From: RPRB01 sp035501615 | GTDB lineage: Bacteria; Myxococcota; Myxococcia; Myxococcales; Myxococcaceae | Length of the DNA stretch: 64,000 nt | Reading direction: 5' to 3' | Assembly: GCA_035501615.1 (NCBI GenBank) | Contig: DATJVY010000012.1 | Location: forward strand, 1-64,000 | Shown: piece by piece, positions 16,774 through 25,046 of the stretch | Layout of the letters: every line of letters starts with the position of its first letter | Numbering within the stretch: the first letter of the stretch is position 1 | Program-made: the position numbers and the translations under genes | Notes under the pieces: model-generated | The model's input: only the letters and a program-made list of their open reading frames with translations | What the model was told of the DNA's origin: nothing | The model's database searches: none

Positions 16774-18500
16774 CGCTCCGGCGACTCCGGGCGCTCACCG
16801 CGGGCGAGAGCCACGGGCAGGCGCTCCTCGGCATCCTCGAGGGCTTGCCCGCGGGCGTCCCGCTCACCGCCGCGCTCATCGACCGCGACCTCGCCCGCCG
16901 CCAGCAGGGCTACGGACGGGGCGGCCGGATGCGCATCGAGCAGGACGCGGCCGAGATCCTCGCCGGGGTCCGTTTCGGCGAGACGCTCGGCTCCCCGCTG
17001 GGGCTCCTGATCCGGAACCGCGACTGGGAGAACTGGACCGAGCGGATGAGCCCCCTGCCGGGCGGGCCCGATCCGAAGCCAGTGCAGGTTCCCCGTCCGG
17101 GCCACACCGACCTCGCCGGCGCGCTGAAGTACGGACGCACCGCGGACCTCCGGGACATCCTCGAGCGGGCCTCGGCCCGGGAGACCGCGATGCGGGTGGC
17201 GCTGGGCGCGGCGGCCCGTGCGCTCCTCCGCGAGCTGGGCATCCAGGTGGGGAGCTACGTCAGGAGCATCGGCAACGCCGACGCCGACGCCGCGGCGGAC
17301 GTGGCGCCCGAGCTGCTCCGCGACGACGCCGAGGCGCTGGCGCTCCGGGCCGACCAGACCGAGACCCGGGCGCTCACCGCCGCCGGATCCGCGCGCCTGG
17401 TGGAGGCGATCCAGGAGGCCCAGCGCCGCCGCGACACCCTCGGCGGCGTGGTCGAGGTCGTCGCCACCGGTGTGCCACCTGGCCTCGGCTCGCACGTGCA
17501 TGCGGACCGGAAGCTCGACGGGAGGCTGGGAGGAGCGCTTCTCTCCATCCAGGCGATCAAGGCGGTGGAGATCGGCGACGGCATCCGCGGTGGCCGGGCG
17601 TACGGGAGCGAGACCCACGACCCCATCGTGCTCGCCGCCGACCGCCTCGCCCGAACCAGCAACCGCGCCGGCGGTCTGGAGGGTGGTGTCACCAACGGCG
17701 AGCCGGTGGTGCTCCGGGCGGTGATGAAGCCCATCTCCACCGTACCGGCGGCGCTGCCCTCGGTCCACCTGGGCTCGCTGGAGCTGGTCCCGGCCCACGT
17801 CGAGCGGAGCGACACCTGCGCCGTGCCCGCGGCCGGGGTGGTGACCGAGGCGGTGGTCTCGCTGGTCCTGGCGGACGCGGTGCTCGAGGCGCTCGGCGGC
17901 GACACCCTGGACGCGCTGCGCCCGGCCTTCGCCCGCCTGCGCCTCGCGCCGCGCACCCGGCCCGGGCACGTGTGGCTGGTCGGCCCGATGGGTGCGGGCA
18001 AGACCGAGGCGGGTCGTCGCCTCGCGGTTCTCCTGGACTTGCCGTTCGTCGACCTCGACGCGGTGGTGGAGGAGCGCGCCGGGCGTTCGGTGACCGAGCT
18101 CTTCCGCGCCGAAGGCGAGTCTCGCTTCCGGGCTCTCGAGGCGGAGGCGGTTGGCTCCGCGGCGAAGGGTCCCGCGGCAGTGGTGGGCACCGGCGGCGGG
18201 GTCGTGGTGGGCGAGCCGGCGTGGCGAACCATGCGCGCGAGCGGGGTCGTGCTCGGCCTCGCGGCTCGTCCCGAGACGTTGCTCCAGCGGTTGGGCGCGG
18301 GGACGGCGAGCCGTCCGCTCCTCTCCGGCGACGCTCGCGCCGCGCTGGAGACGCTCCTCCGCGATCGCCGCCATCTCTACCGGCGGGCGGATCTGACCCT
18401 CGACACCGATGGCCTCGACCTGGACCAGGTGGCGGGTGCGCTGGTGGGGTTGCTTCGCACGCTGCAGGGCCCGCTGGTCCGACCGGGGGCGACGCCGTGA
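16770..18500 (+). CDS. aroC-aroK: Chorismate synthase - shikimate kinase fusion
   Basis: 576 residues in one uninterrupted frame. Residues about 1-395 are chorismate synthase: RALTAGESHGQALLGILEGL, GRGGRMRIEQDAAEILAGVR, LERASARETAMRVALGAAAR, and AGGLEGGVTNGEPVVLRAVM are its signatures, with FMN as cofactor. Residues about 400-576 are shikimate kinase: the P-loop GPMGAGKTEAGRRLA starts at 405, then FVDLDAVVEERAGRSVTELF, FRALEAEAV, and a Walker-B-like VVGTGGGVV. It therefore carries steps five and seven of the pathway, with AroA acting between. The ATG overlaps the aroE stop by four bases (ATGA). Both halves look complete; shikimate kinase is normally a separate protein of about 170 residues. 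Confidence 0.95.
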   Translation: MTLRRLRALTAGESHGQALLGILEGLPAGVPLTAALIDRDLARRQQGYGRGGRMRIEQDAAEILAGVRFGETLGSPLGLLIRNRDWENWTERMSPLPGGPDPKPVQVPRPGHTDLAGALKYGRTADLRDILERASARETAMRVALGAAARALLRELGIQVGSYVRSIGNADADAAADVAPELLRDDAEALALRADQTETRALTAAGSARLVEAIQEAQRRRDTLGGVVEVVATGVPPGLGSHVHADRKLDGRLGGALLSIQAIKAVEIGDGIRGGRAYGSETHDPIVLAADRLARTSNRAGGLEGGVTNGEPVVLRAVMKPISTVPAALPSVHLGSLELVPAHVERSDTCAVPAAGVVTEAVVSLVLADAVLEALGGDTLDALRPAFARLRLAPRTRPGHVWLVGPMGAGKTEAGRRLAVLLDLPFVDLDAVVEERAGRSVTELFRAEGESRFRALEAEAVGSAAKGPAAVVGTGGGVVVGEPAWRTMRASGVVLGLAARPETLLQRLGAGTASRPLLSGDARAALETLLRDRRHLYRRADLTLDTDGLDLDQVAGALVGLLRTLQGPLVRPGATP

Positions 18501-19591
18501 GGATCACGGTGCAGTCACGGGCCGGCCCCTATCTCGTCGAGGTGGCGCCGGGCCTGCTCCGAGCTCTCGCCGAGGATCCGGCTGCCTTCGACCTCGGCGG
18601 ACGGGTGGCCTTGGTCACCGACGGGCACGTCCGCCCGCTCTGGGGAGACCAGCTCCGGTCCCGGCTCGCGTGCGCCGGCGTCGACCCGATCCTGCTGGAG
18701 ATTCCGCCGGGCGAGGGGAGCAAGACCCTGGCTCGGGCCGAGGCGCTGTGGACGCGGCTGATCGAGGCGGGCTTCGGACGCGGGGACACCGTGCTCGCGC
18801 TCGGCGGAGGCGTGGTCGGGGACCTGGCCGGCTTCGTGGCCGCGACCTTCCACCGGGGGATGCGATGGATCCAGGCGCCCACCACGCTCCTCTCGCAGGT
18901 CGACGCCTCCATCGGGGGAAAGGTCGCCATCGATCATCCCCTGGGGAAGAACCTCATCGGCGCGTTCCACCCTCCGGTCAGGGTGGTGTCCGACGTCTCG
19001 ACCCTCCGCACGCTGCCCGACCGCGAGCGCTGGAACGGCCTGGCGGAGGTGGTGAAGACCGCGCTGGTGCTGGACGGCGAGCTGTTCGAGGAGCTGGAGA
19101 CCGCCCTGCCGGCGCTCGGAAACGGAAGCGAGGACGACGAGGGCTGGGCCGGGGTGGTCGGCCGCACCGCAGCGCTCAAGGCCCGGCTGGTCTCGGAGGA
19201 CGAGCTGGAGCGTGGCCCGCGGATGCTCCTCAACTTCGGTCACACCGTCGGGCATGCGCTGGAGGCGGCGACCGGACACGGGCCCCTGACCCACGGTGAG
19301 GCGGTGGCGCTGGGGATGCGGGCCGCGGCCGCCGTCTCGGAGCGGCTGGGGCGGATCGGCCCGGAGGAGTCGCGGCGGATCTCCGCCGTGCTGGACCGGT
19401 TCCCGCAGCCACGTTCGGTGCCCCGGCCGTCGCGCGACGCGGTGCGGACCGCGCTCGGGCGGGACAAGAAGGCGAGCGCGGGGAAGATCCGCTACGTCGT
19501 GCTCGAGGGCATCGGGCGCGGGGCGATCGAGCCCGCGCTCTCCGAGGACCTCCTGGCGTTCGCCATCGACCGGGCGCTGGAGAGGCTGTGA
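18497..19591 (+). CDS. aroB: 3-dehydroquinate synthase
   Basis: 364 residues from GTG 18497, which overlaps the preceding stop by four bases. Typical motifs are IPPGEGSKTLARAEALW, VLALGGGVVGDLAGFVAAT for NAD binding, QAPTTLLSQVDASIGGKVAI, HPLGKNLIGAFHPP, and the metal-binding LNFGHTVGHALEA. The enzyme converts DAHP to 3-dehydroquinate using NAD and a divalent metal (step two). It is complete. The stop overlaps the start region of the following aroQ gene. Confidence 0.96.
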   Translation: MRITVQSRAGPYLVEVAPGLLRALAEDPAAFDLGGRVALVTDGHVRPLWGDQLRSRLACAGVDPILLEIPPGEGSKTLARAEALWTRLIEAGFGRGDTVLALGGGVVGDLAGFVAATFHRGMRWIQAPTTLLSQVDASIGGKVAIDHPLGKNLIGAFHPPVRVVSDVSTLRTLPDRERWNGLAEVVKTALVLDGELFEELETALPALGNGSEDDEGWAGVVGRTAALKARLVSEDELERGPRMLLNFGHTVGHALEAATGHGPLTHGEAVALGMRAAAAVSERLGRIGPEESRRISAVLDRFPQPRSVPRPSRDAVRTALGRDKKASAGKIRYVVLEGIGRGAIEPALSEDLLAFAIDRALERL

Positions 19592-20496
19592 TGCGGGTTC
19601 TGGTGCTCCACGGGCCCAACCTGAACCTCCTCGGCGAGCGCGAGCCCGCGGTGTATGGCCGGGCCACGCTGGAGGAGATCGACGCCCGGATCGGCGAGCG
19701 GGGCCGCCACCTCGGCGCGGAGGTCCGCACCTTCCAGAGCAACCACGAGGGCGCGCTCATCGACCGGTTGCATGCCGAGCGGCGCTGGGCCGACGGCATC
19801 CTCTTCAATCCTGGCGCGCTCACCCACTACGCCTGGTCCCTGCGCGACGCGGTCGGCGCGGTGTCGCTCCCCTGCATCGAGGTGCACCTCTCCGACGTGA
19901 CCCGGCGCGAGCCGTGGCGGCGGGTGAGCGTGCTGACCGACGTGCGGGCCGCGCTCTGCGCCGGCCGGGGGCTCGACTCGTACCTGGAGGCCCTGGAGCT
20001 CCTGCTGGAGATCGCGCCGGGGCCCGAGCAGGGCGCGGAGGAAACGGCGGTGGAGCTGGCGGAGCGACTGGCTCGCCCGGACGAGCGGGACGTGGTCGCC
20101 CGGGAGCTGGCGCAGATCGTCCGCAGAGCGGGCCGGTTCCGCTGGGTCGCGATCTACGACGTGGGAGCGACCGAGGTGGAGGTGCGAGGATGGGCGGGCC
20201 CCGGTCCGCCGGCGCATCCGCGCCTTCCGCGCACCGACGGGCTGACCGGCGCCGCGGTGGCCAGCGGGCAGCCGGTCATCGTCCAGGACGTGCGCGGGGA
20301 CCCACGCCACCTCGCCACGCTCGAGGGCACGCGGGCCGAGGCCATCTTCCCGGTGTCCGGCCCGTCGGGAGTCGTGGGGACGCTGGACGTGGAGAGCGCC
20401 AACGCCCAGGCCTTCACTCCCGACCGCGTCCGCTGGCTCGAGCGGTGCGTGCAGGCGCTGGCAACGTTCTGGAGGACCGGCGGCAGCTCGAGCTGA
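19591..20496 (+). CDS. aroQ: Type II 3-dehydroquinate dehydratase fused to a GAF domain
   Basis: 301 residues; type II dehydroquinases are usually about 145. Residues 1-145 contain the whole enzyme: VLVLHGPNLNLLGEREPAVYG with the active-site Tyr, FQSNHEGALIDRLHAE, FNPGALTHYAWSLRDAV with the catalytic His, and IEVHLSDVTRREPWRR. After an acidic linker (about 146-165), residues 170-300 are a GAF domain (RFRWVAIYDVGATEVEVRGW; TGAAVASGQPVIVQDVRGDP; GVVGTLDVESANAQAFT). The GAF part could sense a ligand or redox state and tune the enzyme; this is inference. ATG 19591 or GTG 19588 is the start; both overlap the aroB stop. Confidence 0.93.
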   Translation: MRVLVLHGPNLNLLGEREPAVYGRATLEEIDARIGERGRHLGAEVRTFQSNHEGALIDRLHAERRWADGILFNPGALTHYAWSLRDAVGAVSLPCIEVHLSDVTRREPWRRVSVLTDVRAALCAGRGLDSYLEALELLLEIAPGPEQGAEETAVELAERLARPDERDVVARELAQIVRRAGRFRWVAIYDVGATEVEVRGWAGPGPPAHPRLPRTDGLTGAAVASGQPVIVQDVRGDPRHLATLEGTRAEAIFPVSGPSGVVGTLDVESANAQAFTPDRVRWLERCVQALATFWRTGGSSS

Positions 20497-20616
20497 GGGG
20501 GAAGCAGGGGCAGGCGACGAGCCCGCCGAGCGCGGCGGTGACGTGGAGACCGGCTCGCCGGGCGTGCGGAACTGTTCCGGCCGCGAGTCCAGTGACTTCG
20601 CTAGGCTACAGCCTCG

Positions 20617-21483
20617 ATGGCCAAGCGCGGCACGCTTCGGGTCGGCTTCGTGACTTCGGACCAGTACCGCGCGCTGACGCCGGACGACCGGACCGCGATC
20701 GAGGCGTTTGGCGCCCGGGGGCTCGAGGTGGTCCCGGTGGTCTGGAGCGAGCCGCTCCCGGATACGCTCGACGCGTTGATCCTCCGCTCCACCTGGGACT
20801 ACCACCTGCGGCTCGCCGAGTTCCTGGCCTGGGTGGACCGGGTCGAGACGCTCGGGCCGCCGCTCTGGAACCCACCGGCCACCGTCCGCTGGAACGTCGA
20901 CAAGCGCTACCTCCTCGAGGTCGAGGCCCGGGGCGTCCCCATCGTTCCCACCCGACACGTCGCGCGCGGCTCCGGACATCGGCTTCCAGCGCTGCTCCAG
21001 GACGCAGGCTGGGAGGCGGCGGTGGTGAAGCCCGTGGTCTCGGGCGGCGCGTTCGAGACCTGGCGCGCGGAGCCGAACGAGGCGGACGCGGTGCGGTTCG
21101 CGCGGCAGCTCGAGCGCATGGACTGCCTCGTCCAGCCCTTCCTCCCCGAGCTGGTCTCGGCGGGGGAATGGTCGCTCCTCTTCGTCCAGGGCCGCTACAG
21201 CCACGCGGTGCTCAAGCGCCCGGTGTCGGGCGACTTCCGGGTGCAGGAGGAGTTCGGCGGCGTGTTCACCCCCGCGGAGCCGCCGCGCGAGGTGGTCGCC
21301 GGGGCGAGCCAGGCGCTCGAGGTCGCGGGGCAGAAGACGCTCTACGCCCGCGTCGATGGCGTGGTCCGCCGCGGGAGGCTGGAGATCATGGAGCTGGAGC
21401 TGGTCGAGCCCTCGCTCTTCCTCGCCACGAGCCCCGGCTCCGCCGCGCGATTCGCCGCCGCGGCGGCCGCCGTCCTGCCCTGA
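20617..21483 (+). CDS. ATP-grasp protein, DcsG-like
   Basis: 288 residues. The N-terminal pre-ATP-grasp region has the typical LILRSTWDYHLRLAEFLAWV followed by LWNPPATVRWNVDKRYLLEV. The ATP-grasp core shows AAVVKPVVSGGAFETWR, LVQPFLPELVSAGEWSLLFV and a C-terminal metal-site segment RLEIMELELVEPSLFL. This pattern is that of the glutathione-synthetase-like group that includes D-cycloserine ligase DcsG; members join an acid and an amine using ATP. The substrate is unknown. It lies between the aro and trp clusters, 120 bases after aroQ and only nine bases from the convergent trpA stop. Kinship to DcsG is from pattern memory. Confidence 0.75.
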   Translation: MAKRGTLRVGFVTSDQYRALTPDDRTAIEAFGARGLEVVPVVWSEPLPDTLDALILRSTWDYHLRLAEFLAWVDRVETLGPPLWNPPATVRWNVDKRYLLEVEARGVPIVPTRHVARGSGHRLPALLQDAGWEAAVVKPVVSGGAFETWRAEPNEADAVRFARQLERMDCLVQPFLPELVSAGEWSLLFVQGRYSHAVLKRPVSGDFRVQEEFGGVFTPAEPPREVVAGASQALEVAGQKTLYARVDGVVRRGRLEIMELELVEPSLFLATSPGSAARFAAAAAAVLP

Positions 21484-21492
21484 CGGCGCTGC

Positions 21493-22308
21493 TCAGCGGA
21501 CCGGTGGGGTGGCCTGGACCGAGTGCACCGCCTCGGCCAGCGCGCGCACCAGGGCGACCGGGCGCTCGATGCTCCCACCGGACCGGGCGATCTCCGCGAC
21601 AAGCGCGCTTCCCACCACGACGCCATCGGCGTGCTCGGCGAGCGCACGCGCCTGCTCGGGGGTGGAGATCCCGAACCCGACCGCCACCGGGGCGGTGCTC
21701 GCCGCCCGCGCCGCGTCGAGCCGTGCGGGCAGATCCGCCGGCAGCGTCGCGCGCGCCCCGGTCACGCCGGTGAGGCTCACGAAGTAGAGGAAGCCACGGG
21801 TCCGGGCGCCGATCCTTCTCAGCCGGTCCGGAGGTGTGGTCGGCGCCGCGAGCAGGACCAGCGAGACGTCCCTCGCCGCCGCCGCCTCGCCGAGCGCGCC
21901 CGCCTCCTCCAGCGGCAGGTCGGGGACGATGAACCCGTCCACCCCGGCCTCGGCCGACCGGCCGACGAAGGCCTCGACCCCCATCCGGACGATGGGATTC
22001 ATGTACCCCATCAGGACCAGCGGGACCTCGCAGCCCTGGCGCCGGAGCCGGGTCACGAGCTCGAGGATGCCCGGGAGCGTCGTGCCGGAGCGAAGGGCCC
22101 GCTCCGATGCCGCCTGGATGGTGGGCCCGTCGGCCAGGGGATCGGAGAAGGGGACTCCGAGCTCGACGACGTCCGCACCGGCTTCAGCGAGCGCCGGAAC
22201 CAGCCGCTCGGTGGCGGCGAGGTCCGGATCGCCCGCGCAGAGGTAGACGATGAGCGACCGCCGTCCGCCGCTCCGTGCGGCCCCGAGCTGTCGCTCCAGG
22301 CGGTTCAC
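21493..22308 (-). CDS. trpA: Tryptophan synthase alpha subunit
   Basis: 271 residues. The catalytic Glu49 and Asp60 are both present at the canonical positions (VVELGVPFSDPLADGP). Other family features are LVLMGYMNPIVRMGVEAF, DGFIVPDLPLEEAG, FLYFVSLTGVTGAR and APVAVGFGISTPEQARAL. It cleaves indole-3-glycerol phosphate to indole, which is channelled to TrpB. Start GTG 22308 overlaps the stop of the upstream peptidase gene by four bases. It is the last gene of the trp operon, separated from trpB by an unrelated peptidase gene. Confidence 0.97.
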   Translation of the reverse strand: MNRLERQLGAARSGGRRSLIVYLCAGDPDLAATERLVPALAEAGADVVELGVPFSDPLADGPTIQAASERALRSGTTLPGILELVTRLRRQGCEVPLVLMGYMNPIVRMGVEAFVGRSAEAGVDGFIVPDLPLEEAGALGEAAAARDVSLVLLAAPTTPPDRLRRIGARTRGFLYFVSLTGVTGARATLPADLPARLDAARAASTAPVAVGFGISTPEQARALAEHADGVVVGSALVAEIARSGGSIERPVALVRALAEAVHSVQATPPVR

Positions 22309-25046
22309 CGCCGCGCCACCCCTGGGCGTGTCTTGCCCGCGAGCCAGGTCTGGAGCGCGGCGTCCGCGCGGTCGTGGATCGCGGCGCAGCGCTCGATGCG
22401 ACCCACCGCCTGCTGGAAGGCGAAGGGGCCGCCGTCGATCTTCTCCATCAGGGGACCGATGGTGGCCCTGGCCTCCTCGGCGATGCGCCGGTCGCAGGCC
22501 TTGCCGATGTTGGCAATCATCCGCTGCGCCTCGTCGTCGCGGAGCCGCCGGACCAGGCTCCCGGCCCGATCCCGGAGGAACGCCCACGCCTCGGGGCGGG
22601 TCTCGCTCCGGGAGAGCTGCTCGCTCAGCATCCGGGCGGTGTCCCGGATCTCGAAGCGGTTGTCGTCGAGCAGCGTGCGGGCTCGAGCGGCCAGGGCCGG
22701 ATCCTCGAACCAGCCGATGGCGTCGATGATGCGGGTCCGGTCGTTCCGGGCACGGGAAGGCGCGATCGCCTCGCGGGTCATCGCCTCGAAGAGGTGCGCA
22801 TCGCCGCGGGCGGCCGCCACGTGGAGCACGGGCTCGATGCTCGACTCGTCCAGCTTCCCCTTCCCGTCGAGCCAGGCCCGGGCGAGCCGGAGCGCGCTGG
22901 ACTGGAGCTCGTGGTCCTCGGCTCCGAGCGCGACCATCGGAACGAGGGAGTGCCGGAGCTCGCGGGTGTCCAGCGAGTCCTTCGGCCGGGCGGTCCAGCC
23001 GATCGCCCGCGCCCGCGTCGAGCCGAGGGCCCGGAAGAGCTCGACCCTCCGGGAGGCGCTCTCCCTCGGAAGGCGGTCCTTCCGGAGCCAGCCGTCGATC
23101 ACCTTCGACCCGGCGATGGCGACGTCCGAGTCCGCCGCCTTGGTCATGACCAGCGCCCGGTCGAGCAGGTCGGCCACCGGCACCTCGTCGCGGTCGACCA
23201 GCGCCGAGAGGTCGGAGAGGAACGAGATCTGCTCCTCGCCGGTGAGCGTTCCGGCGGGTGCCCGCAGCAGCGTCTTGCGCAGCGGGGCGTCGTAGGCCAC
23301 CCGGTAGTAGCCGATGCCCGCGTCGTCGAGCACCACCCAGGCGGGGCAGCCCAGCGACGCCGGCAGCTCGAGCGTGCCCTTGCGCCCCTCGAGCAGCGTG
23401 CAGACCCGTTCCACCTTGCGGCCTTTCCCGGCCCGCGCGCAGACCGGCACCCGCCACGTCCGGTCGGCTCCTCCGGGCTGCTCGGCGAGGAACGGTTCCT
23501 GGGAGAGGTCGACGACCGCCGGCCCGGTCGAGCTGCAGCGGAGCGATCCGCGCACCAGCGGGAACCCCGGCTGATCGACGAAGGTCGCCAGCGCGCTGGA
23601 GACGTTGCGGCGCAGCGCCGAGTCCAGCGCGGCGAAGAGGTCCTCCGAGGTCGCGGCGCGATCGGAGTAGGTGCGCAGGTAGCTGGCCAGCGCCCTCCGC
23701 CAGGTGTCCTCGCCGATCCAGCGCTCGAACATGCCGATGACGGTCCGTCCCTTGGCGTAGGTCAGCGCGCCGTCGAAGGAGGCCTCGATGTCCTCCCGGG
23801 TGCGGATCGGCTGGCGGATCCGCTTGGCGGTCGGGAGCGCGTCGGCGTCCATGGCGGTCTCGCGGGCCTGGAGCGTGCGCCGGCGCCAGCGCCAGGCGGG
23901 CTCGAACCGGTCGGTCACCTTGCCGTCCAGCCAGCTGCCGAAGGACTCGTTGAGCCAGGTGTCGTCCCACCAGGCGGTGGTGACCAGGTCGCCGTACCAG
24001 TAGTGGGCCAGCTCGTGGATGGCGATGTTGGCGCCGCGCTGCTGCCGGGCCAGCGCCTCGACCCCGGGGTGGAAGAGCATCAGCGGCTGGCCGAGCGCCA
24101 CCAGTCCCGGATGCTCCATCGTCCCCCAGAAGCGAGGGACGACCAGGACGTCGAGCTTCCGGTACGGGTAGGGAACCTCGGTGGCGTCCTCCAGCAGGCG
24201 GATGATCCGCGGGAGGATGCTCTTTGCGTAGCCGAGCTCGTCACGGTGGCCCTGGGGAGCGATGAAGCGCAGAGGCGTTCCGTGGTGACCCGCCGGATCG
24301 CCCGGCACCACGTCGAACGGCCCGGCGGCGAACGCGACGAGGTAGCTCGGGAGCGGACGGCTCTGCTCGAAACGGATCGTGACCCAGCCGTCGGGCGCGG
24401 TCTGCCGGCTGGCCTCGGGCGCGTTGGCGAACGCGCCATTTCCCGGAGGCACCGAGATGTCCAGCTCCCAGGGAATCTTGAACACCGGCTCGTCGAAGCA
24501 GGGGAACGCGCGGCGGGCGTCGACCGGCTCGAAGAACGTGTAGAGGTACGGGGTGTCTCCCTCGCTCACCTTGTAGAGGCCCCGGCTGCGCTCGCTGTCG
24601 AGCGGGCCCTCGTACTCGAGGACCAGCTCGGCATCGCCGGCGATGAGCGGCGTCGCTGGCACGATGGCCAGGAGGTCCGGGGGAGCGGTGGCGGTCCGCA
24701 CCGGCTTCTCGACGCCGGCCTGGAACATGGTCGCCCGGCGGATGGTGAGGTCCTGCGCGTACAGCCAGAACGCCGGGACCGCCGCGGCCAGCGTGAGCTG
24801 GATCCGCACCGTCCCGGTGAAGGTGGACTGGCGCGGATCGAGCCGGAGCGAGAGGCGCTCCGCCGTGGGGCGGACGTCGGTGGGCAGGCGGAGGGCAGGG
24901 GGTGGCACCGGAACCGCGGACGCTGCCGCGGGCGCGGACGGTTCGGCGCGGGTCCCGGGACCGGGCGCGGGAGGAGGAGAGGAGGCGCAGGCCGCGAGGA
25001 GGAGCGCGGCGAGGGAGGTCCAGCGTCCTGGCGTGGCGAGTGTCAC
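22305..25046 (-). CDS. M1-family aminopeptidase lipoprotein within the trp operon
   Basis: 913 residues. It starts with a lipoprotein signal (MTLATPGRWTSLAALLLAAC), then a Pro/Ala-rich spacer and an M1 peptidase. The zinc site is complete: HELAH at 344-348 and Glu367 (WLNESFG), the HExxH-x18-E layout. The exopeptidase motif GAMEN is altered to GTMEH at 308-312. The C-terminal half (about 550-913) is the helical ERAP1-like domain. It is predicted to be an envelope-anchored zinc aminopeptidase. Its start overlaps the trpB stop and its stop overlaps the trpA start, each by four bases, so it is firmly embedded in the operon. Why a secreted peptidase is coupled to tryptophan synthase is unknown. 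Confidence 0.92.
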   Translation of the reverse strand: MTLATPGRWTSLAALLLAACASSPPPAPGPGTRAEPSAPAAASAVPVPPPALRLPTDVRPTAERLSLRLDPRQSTFTGTVRIQLTLAAAVPAFWLYAQDLTIRRATMFQAGVEKPVRTATAPPDLLAIVPATPLIAGDAELVLEYEGPLDSERSRGLYKVSEGDTPYLYTFFEPVDARRAFPCFDEPVFKIPWELDISVPPGNGAFANAPEASRQTAPDGWVTIRFEQSRPLPSYLVAFAAGPFDVVPGDPAGHHGTPLRFIAPQGHRDELGYAKSILPRIIRLLEDATEVPYPYRKLDVLVVPRFWGTMEHPGLVALGQPLMLFHPGVEALARQQRGANIAIHELAHYWYGDLVTTAWWDDTWLNESFGSWLDGKVTDRFEPAWRWRRRTLQARETAMDADALPTAKRIRQPIRTREDIEASFDGALTYAKGRTVIGMFERWIGEDTWRRALASYLRTYSDRAATSEDLFAALDSALRRNVSSALATFVDQPGFPLVRGSLRCSSTGPAVVDLSQEPFLAEQPGGADRTWRVPVCARAGKGRKVERVCTLLEGRKGTLELPASLGCPAWVVLDDAGIGYYRVAYDAPLRKTLLRAPAGTLTGEEQISFLSDLSALVDRDEVPVADLLDRALVMTKAADSDVAIAGSKVIDGWLRKDRLPRESASRRVELFRALGSTRARAIGWTARPKDSLDTRELRHSLVPMVALGAEDHELQSSALRLARAWLDGKGKLDESSIEPVLHVAAARGDAHLFEAMTREAIAPSRARNDRTRIIDAIGWFEDPALAARARTLLDDNRFEIRDTARMLSEQLSRSETRPEAWAFLRDRAGSLVRRLRDDEAQRMIANIGKACDRRIAEEARATIGPLMEKIDGGPFAFQQAVGRIERCAAIHDRADAALQTWLAGKTRPGVARR

